64,000 nt of DNA, from contig MU858053.1 in the NCBI GenBank assembly GCA_033297075.1, positions 372,001 through 436,000 of the forward strand. Direction: 5' to 3'. A program made the translations under genes and the position numbers. The DNA comes from Rhypophila decipiens (Eukaryota; Ascomycota; Sordariomycetes; Sordariales; Naviculisporaceae). Shown in pieces: positions 32,186-43,527 of the stretch; within the stretch, counting starts at the first letter, position 1; the number at the start of each line of letters is the position of its first letter. Below the pieces are notes generated by a model, which had not been told where the DNA came from, searched no databases, and saw only the letters and a list, made by a program, of their open reading frames with translations.

Positions 32186-33704
32186 TCATGCCTTCTCCAT
32201 GCGGCCTGCTGGTACAGAAATCTCCTCGTCAGGTGTTGTAATTATACTGTCGCCCAGGCCGACAGTAGCGACTGTAAAGGCATCGGCATTTTCCCGATAG
32301 GACGGAATAAAGTTAACCGCCATCGCGTAGGTCCATGATGCCACAAAGAACAGGACCACGATGATGAAGGAGAAAGGGGTGCCATGCTTGTCTGCGGCAT
32401 AGCCCACCAAGGGCGGCACGACAGCTCCGCCGAGCACAGCACCGACGATGAAACCGGATCCTCGCTTGGTATGTTTACCCAGGCCCCGTAGACCCAGAGC
32501 CACAATGGTCGGGAAGATGATGGACTCGAAGAACAATGTAATATAGAGCATGCTCAAGCCGGTGTTGCCATGTTGCGTGATGGCAGGGGAGACAAACACG
32601 ATTATCATGGTCATGAAGAGACCAAAGACGATGCGAGGCTTGAAAAAGTGCATCAAGCCAACGCCCGCAAAACGACCGACGGCAAAGGCGGCCTGGGCTC
32701 CGGCCAGGAACTTGGATCCCGTGGATGAATCTGTGCCGGGCCGGGTTTCTGTCACGTAGTTGATGAAGAATCTGTCGGTAGTGAGCCTGTCAATCTCTTA
32801 CATATGTTTACTCGCCTTTGAGGTGAGTAGATAGGATGTGACATACCCGGCAATAGCAACCTGAGAGCCGCAATAGCAGAACTGGGCAAAGGCAGCATGG
32901 AACAAACGGTATTGCTTTCGAAACGGCCGATCTACGGCGGCAGCGTGCGTCTCGGCAGCCTGGAATTCCATATCGGCGTCGGTTATCTCGGGGATGTCCG
33001 AAATATAGAACACGAAGGCCAGGATGAAGACAAAGCAGGCGATGGCGAGGTAGACCCACTGCACGTTCCGGAGCGCCGTGGCCTCGTCAAAGTTGAAAAA
33101 CACATAGGACCCGAGCACGGGGGCGACGACTGTCCCGATGCCGTTGAAGGCCTGTGACAAGTTGATCCGCATCTCGGAATACGCGGGAGGCCCACAGACG
33201 GCCACGTAAGGGTTCGCGGCCGTCTCGAGCGAACCGAGACCGTTACCGATGATGAAGATGCAGAAACAGAAACCCCCAAAGCTGTGGTTGATGATGGTCG
33301 GGATGGTCAGCAGGGCGCCGAGTCCATAGAGGAACAAGCCCCATATGAAGACTGCCCTGTAACCAAAATGTCTGAGAATCCATGCTGCGTGGCCCAAAGA
33401 CGCCAACGGATATGCGCTGTTGGGGAGCGGGTTAGTAAGAGCAACGACGAGGTGAGATAGGTAGTAGATACCCAAAATAAGCGGCTTGTAGGCCAGATGA
33501 CCTCGCTTTGCTGATTCCCAACGTATTTTGGAAGTGCTTGTTCAGCGTATCCAACAGACCGTAGCTGAAACCCCAGAGAAAGAAGAGAATGGTGACGAGG
33601 CAGATGGGATAGAAGGATTGGCCGAGTGTGAGCTCTGCAGCCTTTGTCCGCTTATCATCCTCCACCCGTAGGGATCGCTTTCGGAAGAGTGACTTGGAAC
33701 CCAT
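32186..33704 (-). CDS. FucP-type MFS transporter (fucose/hexose-H+ symporter family)
   Basis: Plasma-membrane sugar symporter of the FHS family. Exons 33704-33472, 33416-32847 and 32771-32186 join in phase 2 twice, giving 462 residues. Start taken at MGSKSLFRKR; in-frame ATGs at 33719 and 33773 would add 5 or 23 residues. Twelve predicted helices. The first transmembrane region LTLGQSFYPICLVTILFFLW with GFSYGLLDTLNKHFQ is the FucP signature (G-x-x-D/N-x-L-N). Further family marks: GNGLGSLETAANPYVAVCGP, where ETAANPY is diagnostic, INLSQAFNGIGTVVAP, and a central cytosolic loop EITDADMEFQAAETHAA. Substrate (L-fucose, glucose, galactose or other) cannot be told from the sequence. It is divergently oriented to the alpha-amylase gene, 1.2 kb away, so joint use in starch/sugar uptake is possible but only inferred. 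Confidence 0.9.
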
Positions 33705-34934
33705 GGTGACCGCAGACATCAATGACAGTGGACAGCGACAGATATGAGCAGAGCATGGCGAAGCCAGGGACATGCGGAGTAGACAGTAGATATGTTGACG
33801 ACAGTTGAAGGCAGGGACTGGGCTACTTCATCTCGCATCGTATATCCGCCTGGGGGTAACCAGTACAGGCTGCTGGTAGCACCACCCGCGGGATTAGACG
33901 TCGAGATAACCATCTGGAGATTCTCCACAAAACATAACTCGGCGACTGCCGTGGCACACGTCCGGGTACTACTTTCTTGTGTGCCGCCGACCACCTTGTC
34001 CGACGGGATTCATATCCCTCCAATCCCGACCCTTGGCGCGAAGTGTGTGTTGATAGCTTCATCAAGAACAGGGTTCATCAAGGGTCCCAAGTTCCCGCCT
34101 GAGGTTGCAGTGCGGCTCTGCCGGCATTTGAGGTCGGATTGCCGCGATCCTCCCAATCCGCTCCAATCCCCGTGCGCGAGAGACTAATAACCTTCTCAGT
34201 CGTGACTGAGATCCAAGGGCCGAGACGGTTGCGAGAGTCCAATTTGAGCGGCTCGAGGATGATCGAGGACCCCATTGTTACACCGAGATCTAATCTGCCC
34301 CCAAATATACGTATAGATGTGCAGAAAGGATTGTATTGACGGAATGTTGGCCGCCGGTCCCGGAGTGACAGAAATATCGATAAAATGATTCCGATGGCGA
34401 GAATGAGGTTGTCTTCATCTCTCCCTGGAAGTGAGATCTCACGGTGCACAAGATGCCAAGACGATGGCAGACAACAGGAAACTGATAACCCTAACCCTGG
34501 GAAGTTCGCTAGTCCGTGACTTCGCTCACGCTGCCAGGGCCCCGGTCTTTTACAACTTGACCAAAACTCAACCAGATTTTACATTGTAAAATGCTATTAG
34601 CCAGAGAGAATATGCTATGCTATTTATATGGGATTTTTCTCCGATTTTCAAAAGGGCTTTAAGTAAAGTTTTGTGATATTTTGCGATTTGGACGGGGGAC
34701 CCCTGTTCCTTGAACCAGCCAGCCTTGGCTCAACCTTGGCATGTTCCTAGGGTCAGCGTGGTCAGGTCAAGGGCACAGCCTTCGCACCTGCTCAGGAATG
34801 ATAACGTATGAAAGAGGTGTTACCGACTTTGTCATTCTGCAACACGTTTGCGCTCTCCAAAGGGCTTCCAGTCACTACCGGAACCCGGTGTGAACATCGA
34901 GTTCGACCGCTAGAGTCGTCGAGACCAATAAAAG
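33705..34934. promoter_or_regulatory. Divergent intergenic region, transporter / alpha-amylase
   Basis: Holds both promoters. Contains CCCTAACCCT at 34488-34497, a telomere-like dimer. The open frames here (33792-34187 and 34078-34449) are opposed and show no family signature. Confidence 0.45.
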
Positions 34935-36711
34935 ATGAGCCAATTTCTGGGTCTCGCTTCTCACCGGCCTGATGAGGCCAACCCATCCTCCGAAGGGACC
35001 GGCCGGCCGCCGCTCAGCCACGAACTTCGGCCCCACCGACACCGACGGCCTGCTACCGAGATTCCTAACCCCTGGATATACCCCGAAGATGCTCCTTCTT
35101 GCCCGGAAAACCAGACCATGATGCAAGGTTTCGAATGGTACCTCCCGGCGGACTACCAGCACTGGAATCGTCTAACGGGAATCATCCCGACCTTGTCCGT
35201 TCTGGGCATCACCAGCATATGGATTCCACCTGCGTGCAAAGCTTCATGGCACACCGGAAACGGCTACGACATATACGACCTCTTCGACCTGGGCGAGTTC
35301 ACCCAGAAGGGGGCGAGACAAACAAAGTGGGGCACCAAGGAAGAATTACAGACGCTTACACAAACCGCCCATGCTCATAGTATCAGAGTCCTGTTCGATG
35401 CCGTTCTGAATCATAAAGCTGCAGCAGACTATAGCGAGCCGGCTCGGGCCATCCGTGTCAATCCCAGCGATAGGAACAAGACGCTGAGTGAGAAAGGCGA
35501 GGTCGAGGAGATTGAGACCTGGACAGGATGGTCTTTCCCAGGAAGAGGGTCCACGTACAGCCCGATGAGGTGGAACCGGGAGCACTTCACGGGGATCGAC
35601 TATGATCATCTGAGGAGGGAAAACGGGGTCTGGCGGTTTGAGGGGAAGCAGTGGGCCACAGATGTTGATGAGGAACTGGGCAATTATGACTACCTGATGT
35701 TTGCAGACATCGACCACAAGCATCCCGAGGTGAGACGCGACATTTTCTACTGGACCTCGTGGCTGTCCCGCCAAGTCAAGCTTGGAGGAATGAGGCTCGA
35801 CGCCATCAAACACTACAGCTTTGAGTTTCTCAGGGACCTGATCACCCATATTCACCTCCATGTGGACCCGGACTGGTTTCTTGTCGGCGAGTACTGGAGG
35901 CAGGACTCGGAATTCCTTGCCCGGTATATTGAGTTCATGGACCATCGGATATCGCTGTTTGACGTCCAGCTGGTCAATAACTTTAGCCAAGTTTCTCTCA
36001 GGGGGGAGAAAGGTGACCTGCGAACAATATTCGACGACGCCCTGGTAATATGGAAGCCTCACCATGCGGTTACCTTTGTTGTTAATCATGATACTCAAGA
36101 TGGCCAGTCTCTCGAGGTAGGTTTTTGCTGCACCCGAGTCTTGATCTCTGAAAACGATCGACCTTGCTGAGGCAATCTTTACACAGACCCCCATAGCACC
36201 ATTCTTCAAGCCCTTGGCATACGCCCTGATTCTACTCCGAGCGAACGCCGGCATGCCTTGTGTCTTTTACGCCGATCTATACGGCTCCATGGGGAAAAGC
36301 GAGGATGATGAAACTATAAAGGGTCGCCAGTCATCCAGCCCTCCGGTTTCTGGCGGCACTGTCATCCCCAAGATGATGCTTGCCCGCAAGTACTGGGCGT
36401 ATGGCACGCAGCTCGACTACTTTGACGATCCGGCATGTGTGGGCTTTACTCGCTTTGGTCACCCATCGAGATCAAGAGGAGACGGCCTCGCGGTGATAAT
36501 GACCAATGATTGGGAGTACAAGACGAAGACTATGTGTGTAGGGAAAAGACATGCCGGTGAGGTATGGACGGATGTGTTGAAGTGGTGTCCTGGGCGAGTC
36601 AGGATAGACTCGGAGGGATATGGTGAATTTGTAGCTTGCCCTCAGAGTGTCTCCGTTTGGGTTTATGAAGCTGCTTTTAGCCGAGACCTTGTTGATATGT
36701 TTAGATTATGA
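34935..36711 (+). CDS. Intracellular-type GH13 alpha-amylase
   Basis: Hydrolyses alpha-1,4-glucans. Exons 34935-36116 and 36187-36711, phase 0, give 568 residues. No signal peptide: the N-terminus MSQFLGLASHRPDEANP is hydrophilic, so this is the cytosolic GH13_5-like type of filamentous fungi rather than a secreted Taka-amylase. Fold markers in order: MMQGFEWYLPAD, ITSIWIPPACKA, GYDIYDLFDLGEF, VLFDAVLNHK (region I), GGMRLDAIKH with nucleophile D289 (region II), FLVGEYW with acid/base E319 (region III), and FVVNHDTQ with D386 (region IV). The usual next motif F...N after the splice is FKPLAYALILLR, then GMPCVFYADLYG, typical of the family. All three catalytic acids are present and the length is normal. 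Cytosolic GH13_5 enzymes in Aspergillus relate to wall alpha-glucan or glycogen metabolism; that role is inferred. Confidence 0.93.
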
Positions 36712-38033
36712 TAGTCTACTATTTGACGACAGCGACATGGACCGCCTTGAGCACAGTCAGGTCAGACAGCTCACCATCTACCGTTTAACGACGACAATCT
36801 CTTGACCAGTCAATCTGCTTTGAGCCAAGCAGCCAGCTCATCCAATACCAACAATTTCCCTGCCCACCAAACAGAATAGGGCACAGCCTTTTACTCTAGA
36901 GGTTGACTGCTCTCACCGACTTCGATCAACGGCTTCTGGAGCAAGCCAATTTCTGACCCTCTCGTCAGCTAAATTCGGCTTTATAGACCACCCGCGTCAG
37001 CTCCCTTACGACCGCCTAGGCACCGACCACTGATGTATTTTGTCTTGGAGGACTTGGTCAAAGACCAAATGCCGGATTTCGTCGAATTCGCCGTTTTCGA
37101 CGATTTCGGTACTTTCGAGCCTGTCTTTGTTGGATGTGTTGAACACAAAGAAAAGACTGTCAGTGTTGGAATGAATCGTATCAACTGGATTCAATTCAAA
37201 TGGCCATCTCTTTGAATATGCACGAAGCCAATTCAGGAGCGGCGCCCACGTGACTTTTCGCTCCTTCAGAGTACTGCCCCAGAAACAGCGTGAATATCGT
37301 ACACCATCCAGGACAATGAGAAGCATCAAGACTAGCCCGCTGTTTGTCACGATTTTGATCATCCGCTTTCAGCCCCAGAAAAAAACCCTCACACATGACT
37401 GGTTAGCTGCAGTGATGGTCAAGGGAGGTGCCCGACGGAACATACATTTTGGGTGGAAAATGGAAATGTATGTGCACACCATCTGTCAGCTCCAATCATC
37501 ACCTCAGATAACCGGATCCTGAACGCCAACACACTTCCGGCTGCACTGCGCGTCAATCAGAGGTTCGAGTGGCGCGAGCGGAAAGCGGGTTTCCGCCGTT
37601 TGCGGTAGGAGTCGATGCTGATGAGCTGAAGTCAACTTGACAGGGGTGTGACGTGAGGCTGCGGTTGCACCGCCCTCATCACTCATTCCTTCGCGGCGAG
37701 ATAATCATTCAAAAAGGGCGCAGAATCCCATCAAGTCTGCAGCCCTTACTCTGGGAGCTAGAAGGAGACGCGACAGACCGCCTTCGAGTCCGACCCGTGA
37801 TATAAACACCGACTTTCCATGACAATGAGTCAATTCTAGCTGTCCGATGAACCTGAACGGACGTGAACTGAAGACAAGGCCAAACTTATGACCTTGTTCC
37901 GAACCAGACCTATGCGAGACAACAGGATATTAGGACAAAAACTCGCTCGCCGAACACACCGATATCGAAACCTGCGAAACCAGGGGATGCAGCCCATGAA
38001 CCATCATCTCCAAGAACCACACCTGATCGAGCC
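36712..38033. other. Intergenic, no gene supported
   Basis: A minus-strand frame at 37006-37362 begins with a hydrophobic run that resembles a signal peptide, but it matches no family I know and has competing frames on both strands, so it is not called. Confidence 0.45.
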
Positions 38034-39045
38034 ATGTCGATCAACATAGACCAGGTCTTGTGCTCCCGCGCGAGATGGCGGTTGAGCTTTCTGGCGCCCT
38101 TTTGGGCCTTGCAGGTTGCTATTCTGCTTTGTCTGATGGGTGTGTTTGCATATAGGCTGGTCGACACCTTTGAGTATTACGACGAAGGGAAAAAGAACGG
38201 CCAAGCGCCCTTGGTCGAGGTTGTGTGAGTACGATCCTCAGACCTCAGCCACGAGTGCTGTCAAATCGAGTGTGCTAACACACAGCCCACACAGATGGGA
38301 AGCCACCAACGTCGGCTTCTCAACCATATCCCTGGTGCTCACCATCATAGAGATATCTCGGTTAGCGACTGATATACTTACTCCATTTCTGATGCTCTGC
38401 ACGCACATCATCAAGCTCGTCTTGTCTCTTGCCATTCTCGGGCTGGACGTTACCGTCTACCTCCAACGCACCGACAGACATTATTCCATCGTCGCACTGG
38501 CTTTGGATTGCGGTCTCCTCGCAGCGGCTATATCGACCTTTGTTTATTCAGTCAAAACTTACCGACGTCTTCTCAAGTATGAGAACTACGTCGTGAGCAA
38601 TGGTCCCAACCATGACCTCGAGTTCGGCACTAAAGTCTCAAGGTTCGGCGGCAAACACACCTCTGTCAACACGGCGTACATTTCAACAACTGTACCAGAA
38701 GCTGGCAATCTGAAAGGCGAGATAGATTCTGCACTTGATGCGGAGTTTGGCTGGGCAGACGACAGCAAGCCAAGAGGCGTGGTGGTCGGCGCCGGGGTGG
38801 TGCCTCGAAGCTCAAAGATCGAGTCCCAAGTCGACCTCCCCCGAACCGCAAGCTGGGTTACCGAGCGAGGGAACACCGTCGGGACTCCTACCTCGTTATC
38901 TGATCCTGGGACCGAAGGGGGCGACAACAGACCTGAACACACCCGACATAGCAGCATTCCTACAGTCATTGTCTCTGGCCATGACGACGATGCCGGTGAT
39001 GATGATACCCAGGCCCTGCTCCATGGTGGGAGCAGGTCAACATAG
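38034..39045 (+). CDS. Four-helix membrane protein, fungal, function unknown
   Basis: Exons 38034-38224 and 38286-39045 join in phase 2 to 316 residues. Four hydrophobic helices are evident: LAPFWALQVAILLCLMGVF (about 18-40), VGFSTISLVLTIIEISRL, THIIKLVLSLAILGLDVTVY and ALALDCGLLAAAISTFVYSV (ending near 180). This arrangement, with short N-terminus and helices 3-4 joined by a small loop, is like MARVEL-type or other fungal tetraspan proteins, but no signature decides it. The C-terminal half is hydrophilic, Ser/Thr/Asp-rich and probably cytosolic. Two acceptor AGs lie 9 nt apart (38285 and 38294), both in frame, so transcripts may differ by three residues (Pro-His-Arg). Gene is convergent with the small secreted-protein gene. 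Confidence 0.82.
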
Positions 39046-39260
39046 GATGGATGGGACCACTTTACTTTAACACACTTGCTTAACGACAAGAGGAGACCTT
39101 TATTTCCTTGTGAATTTATATTTAATGAGGTTATTCCCTTATCATATCGGTGCTGACCCCATCTATACCCATCGAAGCCCTTGGTTGGGTGCAAGCGTGC
39201 ACGCTGCCTGTCTATTATGATTCCATTCCGGAGAGACGGCAAGGCCAGCAAACATCCAGT

Positions 39261-39544
39261 CTATAGACCCCTCTCTTTGGCATCCTGATACACGTTTTTG
39301 CTGTCAAAGGGAACAACATTCCCACTCCGATCCGACATTGCCGCCTTGCTGACATCGGCCACCAGGTTTTGGGATTGACGCTTTACAACTTGGAAACCTA
39401 TACATAAGAACCCCACAAAGGCTCTTGGTCAGCATGCCGGTAGTTGAGATGGCTCCTGCCTCACAACGTCTTATCCCACTCACCTTGGCTGTACGCAGAC
39501 GCGAGAGCCACCAGGGCAAACACGGTAGCAAGGCTGGACTTCAT
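39261..39544 (-). CDS. Small secreted protein with Kex2 site (65 aa)
   Basis: Two exons, 39544-39484 and 39397-39261, joined in phase 1 through GTGAGT and TATAG, encode 65 residues. The first 18 or so, MKSSLATVFALVALASAYSQ, form a clear signal peptide (positive charge, hydrophobic core, A-x-A). A dibasic Lys-Arg follows at 26-27, a likely Kex2 cleavage site, leaving a ~38-residue mature peptide without cysteine, beginning QSQNLVADVSKAAMSD and containing SGNVVPFDSKNVY. A TATA-like TATATAAA lies at 39751-39759, about 210 bp upstream, unlike most genes here, which suggests strong or regulated expression. Cys-free secreted peptides of this size in Sordariomycetes are uncharacterised; role as signal, effector or wall peptide is unknown. 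The splice evidence, signal peptide and promoter make a real gene likely. Confidence 0.75.
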
Positions 39545-40958
39545 CTCGAAAGCTGGTCGGGTCGTTCAAAGCAAGATATCTGAACAGAAAGGAACAATGT
39601 TGTCGGCCGGCGACAGAGGAAAGATAAAATTATGTTGTATAGTGAGCTAAAAGGGAGGAAGGAGAAACAAGCAGACTGGGCAAGCCAAGACTCGAGATTA
39701 TGGATGGAGGGGAAATAAAGAGGAGGCGGCGGGCTATCTGGAAATCCTGGTTTATATACTGAGAGCGAGATATCTCATGATGATCAAGATCGACGGTTTG
39801 GCATTGATTGCAGAATCTTGCGTTTCAGAACACCAAAACCTACGGAAGGACGGATAAAATGTGGAAATAATACAGACTATGGGCAATATTTGACCCTCAT
39901 CTCTTGACCGGATCGTATACATACATACATACAATGGGTGGGCAGTTTGGAATTACAACGTAATCCACGGCGGGACCGCCACAAAGTCGGGTTGCCAAGC
40001 CGCAATACCATTCGAGATGTCTACGAGGGATCATGAACTGCATCACCAGCGAGCGATAGGGCTTGCTATCGACGGCAGCAACGACCATGCTGATGTAAAC
40101 AAGTCTGTCATTGGACGGGTTAGAACACGACCTTTCAGAATTTATGGTCTGTTTTTCATGTTGACCAAGGCAGGAGGAATGGGGTGAGGCTGAATATTGA
40201 AACTGAAAGATCGACCGGTTTAAATGCATGCGTTGCCATCGGGATATTCGAACGAACTCTTGCCGGAAGATCCTAGGTTGATCAGACTAAAGGCTTGAAG
40301 CAACACTTCCGTGATTCCGTGTTGCAGCCTGGGTTTTCGTCATTCTGAACTCCAGGCGGTTCCATTCTCAAGATGTGTGGATCTGATTCTGAGATCGGGC
40401 TGGCTGGCCATGGATGTACTCGTACACTACGGTGTATCCATAACCGTACGCGATACCAATACTCCGTACCCCCACATCCCCACTTAAAGGATATTGGGCA
40501 AATGATGATGTGGGTCTGTGGGCCCGCCGGTTCGAGCCTGGCACCTTGGCTGGTCGGTCGAAAACGGCCCAGCCCCGCATTGCCCCGCGCCCCATTCGCA
40601 GACTGCGACTCGACGAGAGGTCGACGACTTCCAGACTCCAGCCATGAGTTGTTGCTACTCAGCACATCGCCGACTTCGCACCGGGCAACCCCTTGCGAGC
40701 TTTGCTTTCGGCGCCTCACTTGGTTGAAGCGACGGCGGCATTCCTTGCAAGGTCCGAATGTGTGCCTGCTCGTGCTCTACCTAATAAGCTCAAGGGGGTT
40801 TCTGATACCACGGGCCCCGAACCCAACCAAAAAGCCCGGTCAGTCTGTATTTCAAACCTTCAACTGCAATCGCAAACCGTGACAAAATCCGCATCTCCCC
40901 CGAGAGAAAGTTTCAAACCAAATATCACTTTTCGACGAGATACGAGACATACAACATC
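39545..40958. other. Intergenic, includes TATA box of small secreted gene
   Basis: TATATAAA on the minus strand at 39751-39759. A GTAC/CCGTAC-rich tract lies at 40427-40470. No other gene supported. Confidence 0.5.
39751..39759 (-). promoter_or_regulatory. TATA box of the small secreted protein gene
   Basis: Reads AGTATATAAACC on the minus strand, about 210 bp before the ATG. Position allows a leader of roughly 180 nt. Confidence 0.5.
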
Positions 40959-41774
40959 ATGGCTGCAGTTGAACATTGCCTCTTCTGCTTCGAGACTCTA
41001 GCCTCCCACCTCGAGGATCGCAAGTCGATGACACTAGCAGAGGTCGAGAAATCATGGGCAGAATACGTGACGACGACCGACGACGTAGATAGCAAGCTCG
41101 CCAAGCGTCTTCCGGCCCTCCGGCGGCTTGCTGGACCCTCCTCCTCCTCGAGCGGCGCTTCCTCGCCCTCGTCGGCTTCCAGCACGACCTCTCTCCAAGT
41201 CCAGCAGGGAGAATCTGGCGTCAGTACCCCCGCAACATCCATCTCCTCAACTCCGTCGCGCCAACCCATTACCGAGTCTCCTCTCTTCATCACCTGGAAT
41301 ACTCTTTCCCCGAGACATGGGGGCCACAGCCTGCGCGGCTGCATCGGCACCTTTGAGCCGCAGCTGATCGAGGACGGCCTATCATCATATGCCCTGACGT
41401 CGGCCCTGCACGACACGCGGTTCCATCCCATCACGGCCAGCGAGCTCCCCACGCTGCAGGTTGCCGTGACGCTGCTCACAGACTTTGAAGACGCCCACGA
41501 CACGATGGACTGGGAGCTTGGCAAGCACGGCATCCGCATCAGCTTCTACTACCACGGCCGGCGGTACGGAGCTACCTACCTCCCCGATGTCGCGACCGAG
41601 CAAGGCTGGACCAAAGAGGAGACCATTGTCAGCTTGATGCGCAAGGCTGGCTGGGTAGGCCGCAAAGACAAGTGGCACGAGATTGACGTCAAAGTCGTCC
41701 GGTACCAGGGCAAGAAGGAGTGCCTAGACTATGCCGAATTCAAGAAGTGGAGGGACTGGGCGGGGAGCAAATAA
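40959..41774 (+). CDS. AMMECR1-domain protein
   Basis: Single exon, 271 residues, start MAAVEHCLFCFETLASHLE. AMMECR1 proteins are found in all eukaryotes; their biochemical activity is unsettled and the human gene is linked to a developmental syndrome. The family's hallmark LRGCIG is present as GHSLRGCIGTFEPQ, preceded by PLFITWNTLSP and followed by ALTSALHDTRFHPIT, VAVTLLTDFEDA, WELGKHGIRISF, YGATYLPDVATEQGWTKEET and LMRKAGW, all in normal order. Between the first helix and the core there is a Ser-rich insert (about residues 58-100) that appears fungus-specific and disordered. Complete, no sign of damage. Confidence 0.95.
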   Translation: MAAVEHCLFCFETLASHLEDRKSMTLAEVEKSWAEYVTTTDDVDSKLAKRLPALRRLAGPSSSSSGASSPSSASSTTSLQVQQGESGVSTPATSISSTPSRQPITESPLFITWNTLSPRHGGHSLRGCIGTFEPQLIEDGLSSYALTSALHDTRFHPITASELPTLQVAVTLLTDFEDAHDTMDWELGKHGIRISFYYHGRRYGATYLPDVATEQGWTKEETIVSLMRKAGWVGRKDKWHEIDVKVVRYQGKKECLDYAEFKKWRDWAGSK

Positions 41775-42648
41775 GTCCAGTATATGGTACTTTTGTGGGG
41801 GTGGAATTTACTTAGGAATACATTTAGAGAAGGATCGGATTCGACCTGGACACTTTTGAGAGATGAGCGTCGTTGTCCAATCTTGTAGCCTGTTTATCTT
41901 TCTTCGGACCCCTGTCCCCAATATGTTGAAAGCAGAAACCCCCCATTGCATGAAACGTACTATCCGAAAATGTAGATGTGATGATGTCTGGAAGGATCAC
42001 GAAATTTACAGTCTTGGGGTCAGTGATGGTCTACGGAGAACTTCGCAATACTCAAGGTTCAGATAATTTAGCATTAGACGTGGACTGCGAACAGTTCTGT
42101 TCTACCTCGGCACATCATTTCCAATGATTCAGCTAGCAAACCAACAGGATAGAATACAGCGGTAATTGTAAATTAAATAATATATAGAAACAGAGCTCCC
42201 CGGAGGAAAAATGGAACAAAGTAAGACCAAAAGTAATAATAAAACACCCAGTGGCGCAACATGATAGCAAGAGAAACTTGGCCCCCATTCGTTTAGATGG
42301 GTGCTCGCCATTCTTTCCTCTCTCAAGCAAGTTATAGGATGGTACCTTGTGAAAGACAGGCAGAGTACTCTATACTGAAAGAAAACAAAAGCGATCAATG
42401 GTATCCGTAAAAAAAAAGAAGAAAATAAACCCCTTAACATCAAAATCTTGTGCCCCACTTTCCAGAACATGTTATTGTTAAATTTGTTGGGCGGCAGACA
42501 AACCAGAAGCGAGAATGTGACCGCCGAACATTTCAGGACTGACCCAAACTTCAACAAGGAAAAAGCCAAAAGCCACAAACGCCGAAAAAACAGATTATAC
42601 CAGATAAAACAGGCACAATTTTCCAACAAGCGCATGCGATGCGAGCGG
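41775..42648. other. Convergent intergenic region
   Basis: 3' flanks of the AMMECR1 and Ras-like genes; A-rich near 42410-42425. No gene seen. Confidence 0.5.
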
Positions 42649-43527
42649 TCACCAGCATCTCAGCTTTTTCCAAAACCCACCACCAGCCCTTCCCACCCTA
42701 TCTCCATGTATATGAGGACCTCTGGTGCCTGGCCCACGAGTCTTCTCATCGTCGCTGCTGGTGGGAAGCGGGCTGAGTGGCTTGGTCATTCCCCGACTGT
42801 TCATACCGGCCTCGGCGTCGGTGATACCGAGCTCGGCCATCCGGCGACTCTCCACCACCCTCCGGACAATCAGGGCAAACGTCTCCTCGATGTTGACCTC
42901 GAGCCTGGCGCTCGTCTCCATGAAACCACAACCGCGGCGACGTGCCCACTCCAGGCCGGTGGCGGCCGACACCTGCCTGCTCTCCTGGAGATCGCACTTG
43001 TTGCCGGCCACGATCTTGATGGGCGGGATAGTCTTGGCTCCGGACCCGGCGCCACTGTCAACTAGCATTGTCCCGCCGCCTGTCGGTGAGGCGGGGCTCA
43101 AGCCTGCTTTCCGTGCACGTGCGGCATTGTCCAGGCGCGTCTCGGCCTCCATGTCGATCAAGTCGTTAAAGTATTGCAGCGCGTCGAGGCTGTCGCTCGA
43201 GGTGATATCGTACACGAGGAGGAAGGCATCTGCGCCGAGGTTGGACGAGGCCCACATGCCGCGGTACTCTTCTTGGCCTGCCGTGTCGGTGAGTGAGAGG
43301 TGATAGACGACGCCGTCGATCCGTCGCGTGATGCTGTAGCTGTCTTCGATGGTCGGGTCATACTCGCTCGTCCATTGGCTGCGCACGAGGCGCAACGTTA
43401 TGGACGATTTACCGCATCCGCCGTCGCCGCAGATTGTGATGGATATGGGTACCGGAGGTTGCGACGATGAGGCGACTAGACCTGCTGAACCGCCGGTCGA
43501 CGTCGGTGGGGCGTGCGGGAGCGGCAT
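42649..43527 (-). CDS. Atypical Ras-family small GTPase without CaaX box
   Basis: Single exon, 292 residues, start at the first ATG of the frame (MPLPHAPPTSTGG). G-motifs: GDGGCGKSSIT (P-loop), DPTIEDSY (effector loop, exactly Ras/Rap-like), DTAGQEEY, NKCD and ETSA. The P-loop positions corresponding to Ras G12/G13 are G-G. Two inserts are unusual: about 30 N-terminal Pro/Ser/Thr residues and about 35 residues between switch II and NKCD (ARARKAGLSPASPTGGG region). The protein ends FWKKLRCW, so the cysteine is second from last and no CaaX, CC or CxC prenylation motif exists. A run of basic residues and the Cys could still support palmitoylation or weak membrane binding. Subfamily (Ras, Rap/Rsr1 or a fungal-specific branch) is not settled. 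Confidence 0.88.
   Translation of the reverse strand: MPLPHAPPTSTGGSAGLVASSSQPPVPISITICGDGGCGKSSITLRLVRSQWTSEYDPTIEDSYSITRRIDGVVYHLSLTDTAGQEEYRGMWASSNLGADAFLLVYDITSSDSLDALQYFNDLIDMEAETRLDNAARARKAGLSPASPTGGGTMLVDSGAGSGAKTIPPIKIVAGNKCDLQESRQVSAATGLEWARRRGCGFMETSARLEVNIEETFALIVRRVVESRRMAELGITDAEAGMNSRGMTKPLSPLPTSSDDEKTRGPGTRGPHIHGDRVGRAGGGFWKKLRCW

Noticed and set aside
37006..37362. Minus-strand 118-codon frame with a hydrophobic start
   Set aside because: Signal-like start only; no homology recognised, no promoter, and a competing frame overlaps. Could be reconsidered with RNA data.
40520..40545. GGTTCGAGCC-like tRNA B-box
   Set aside because: No matching A-box, anticodon stem or acceptor stem around it.
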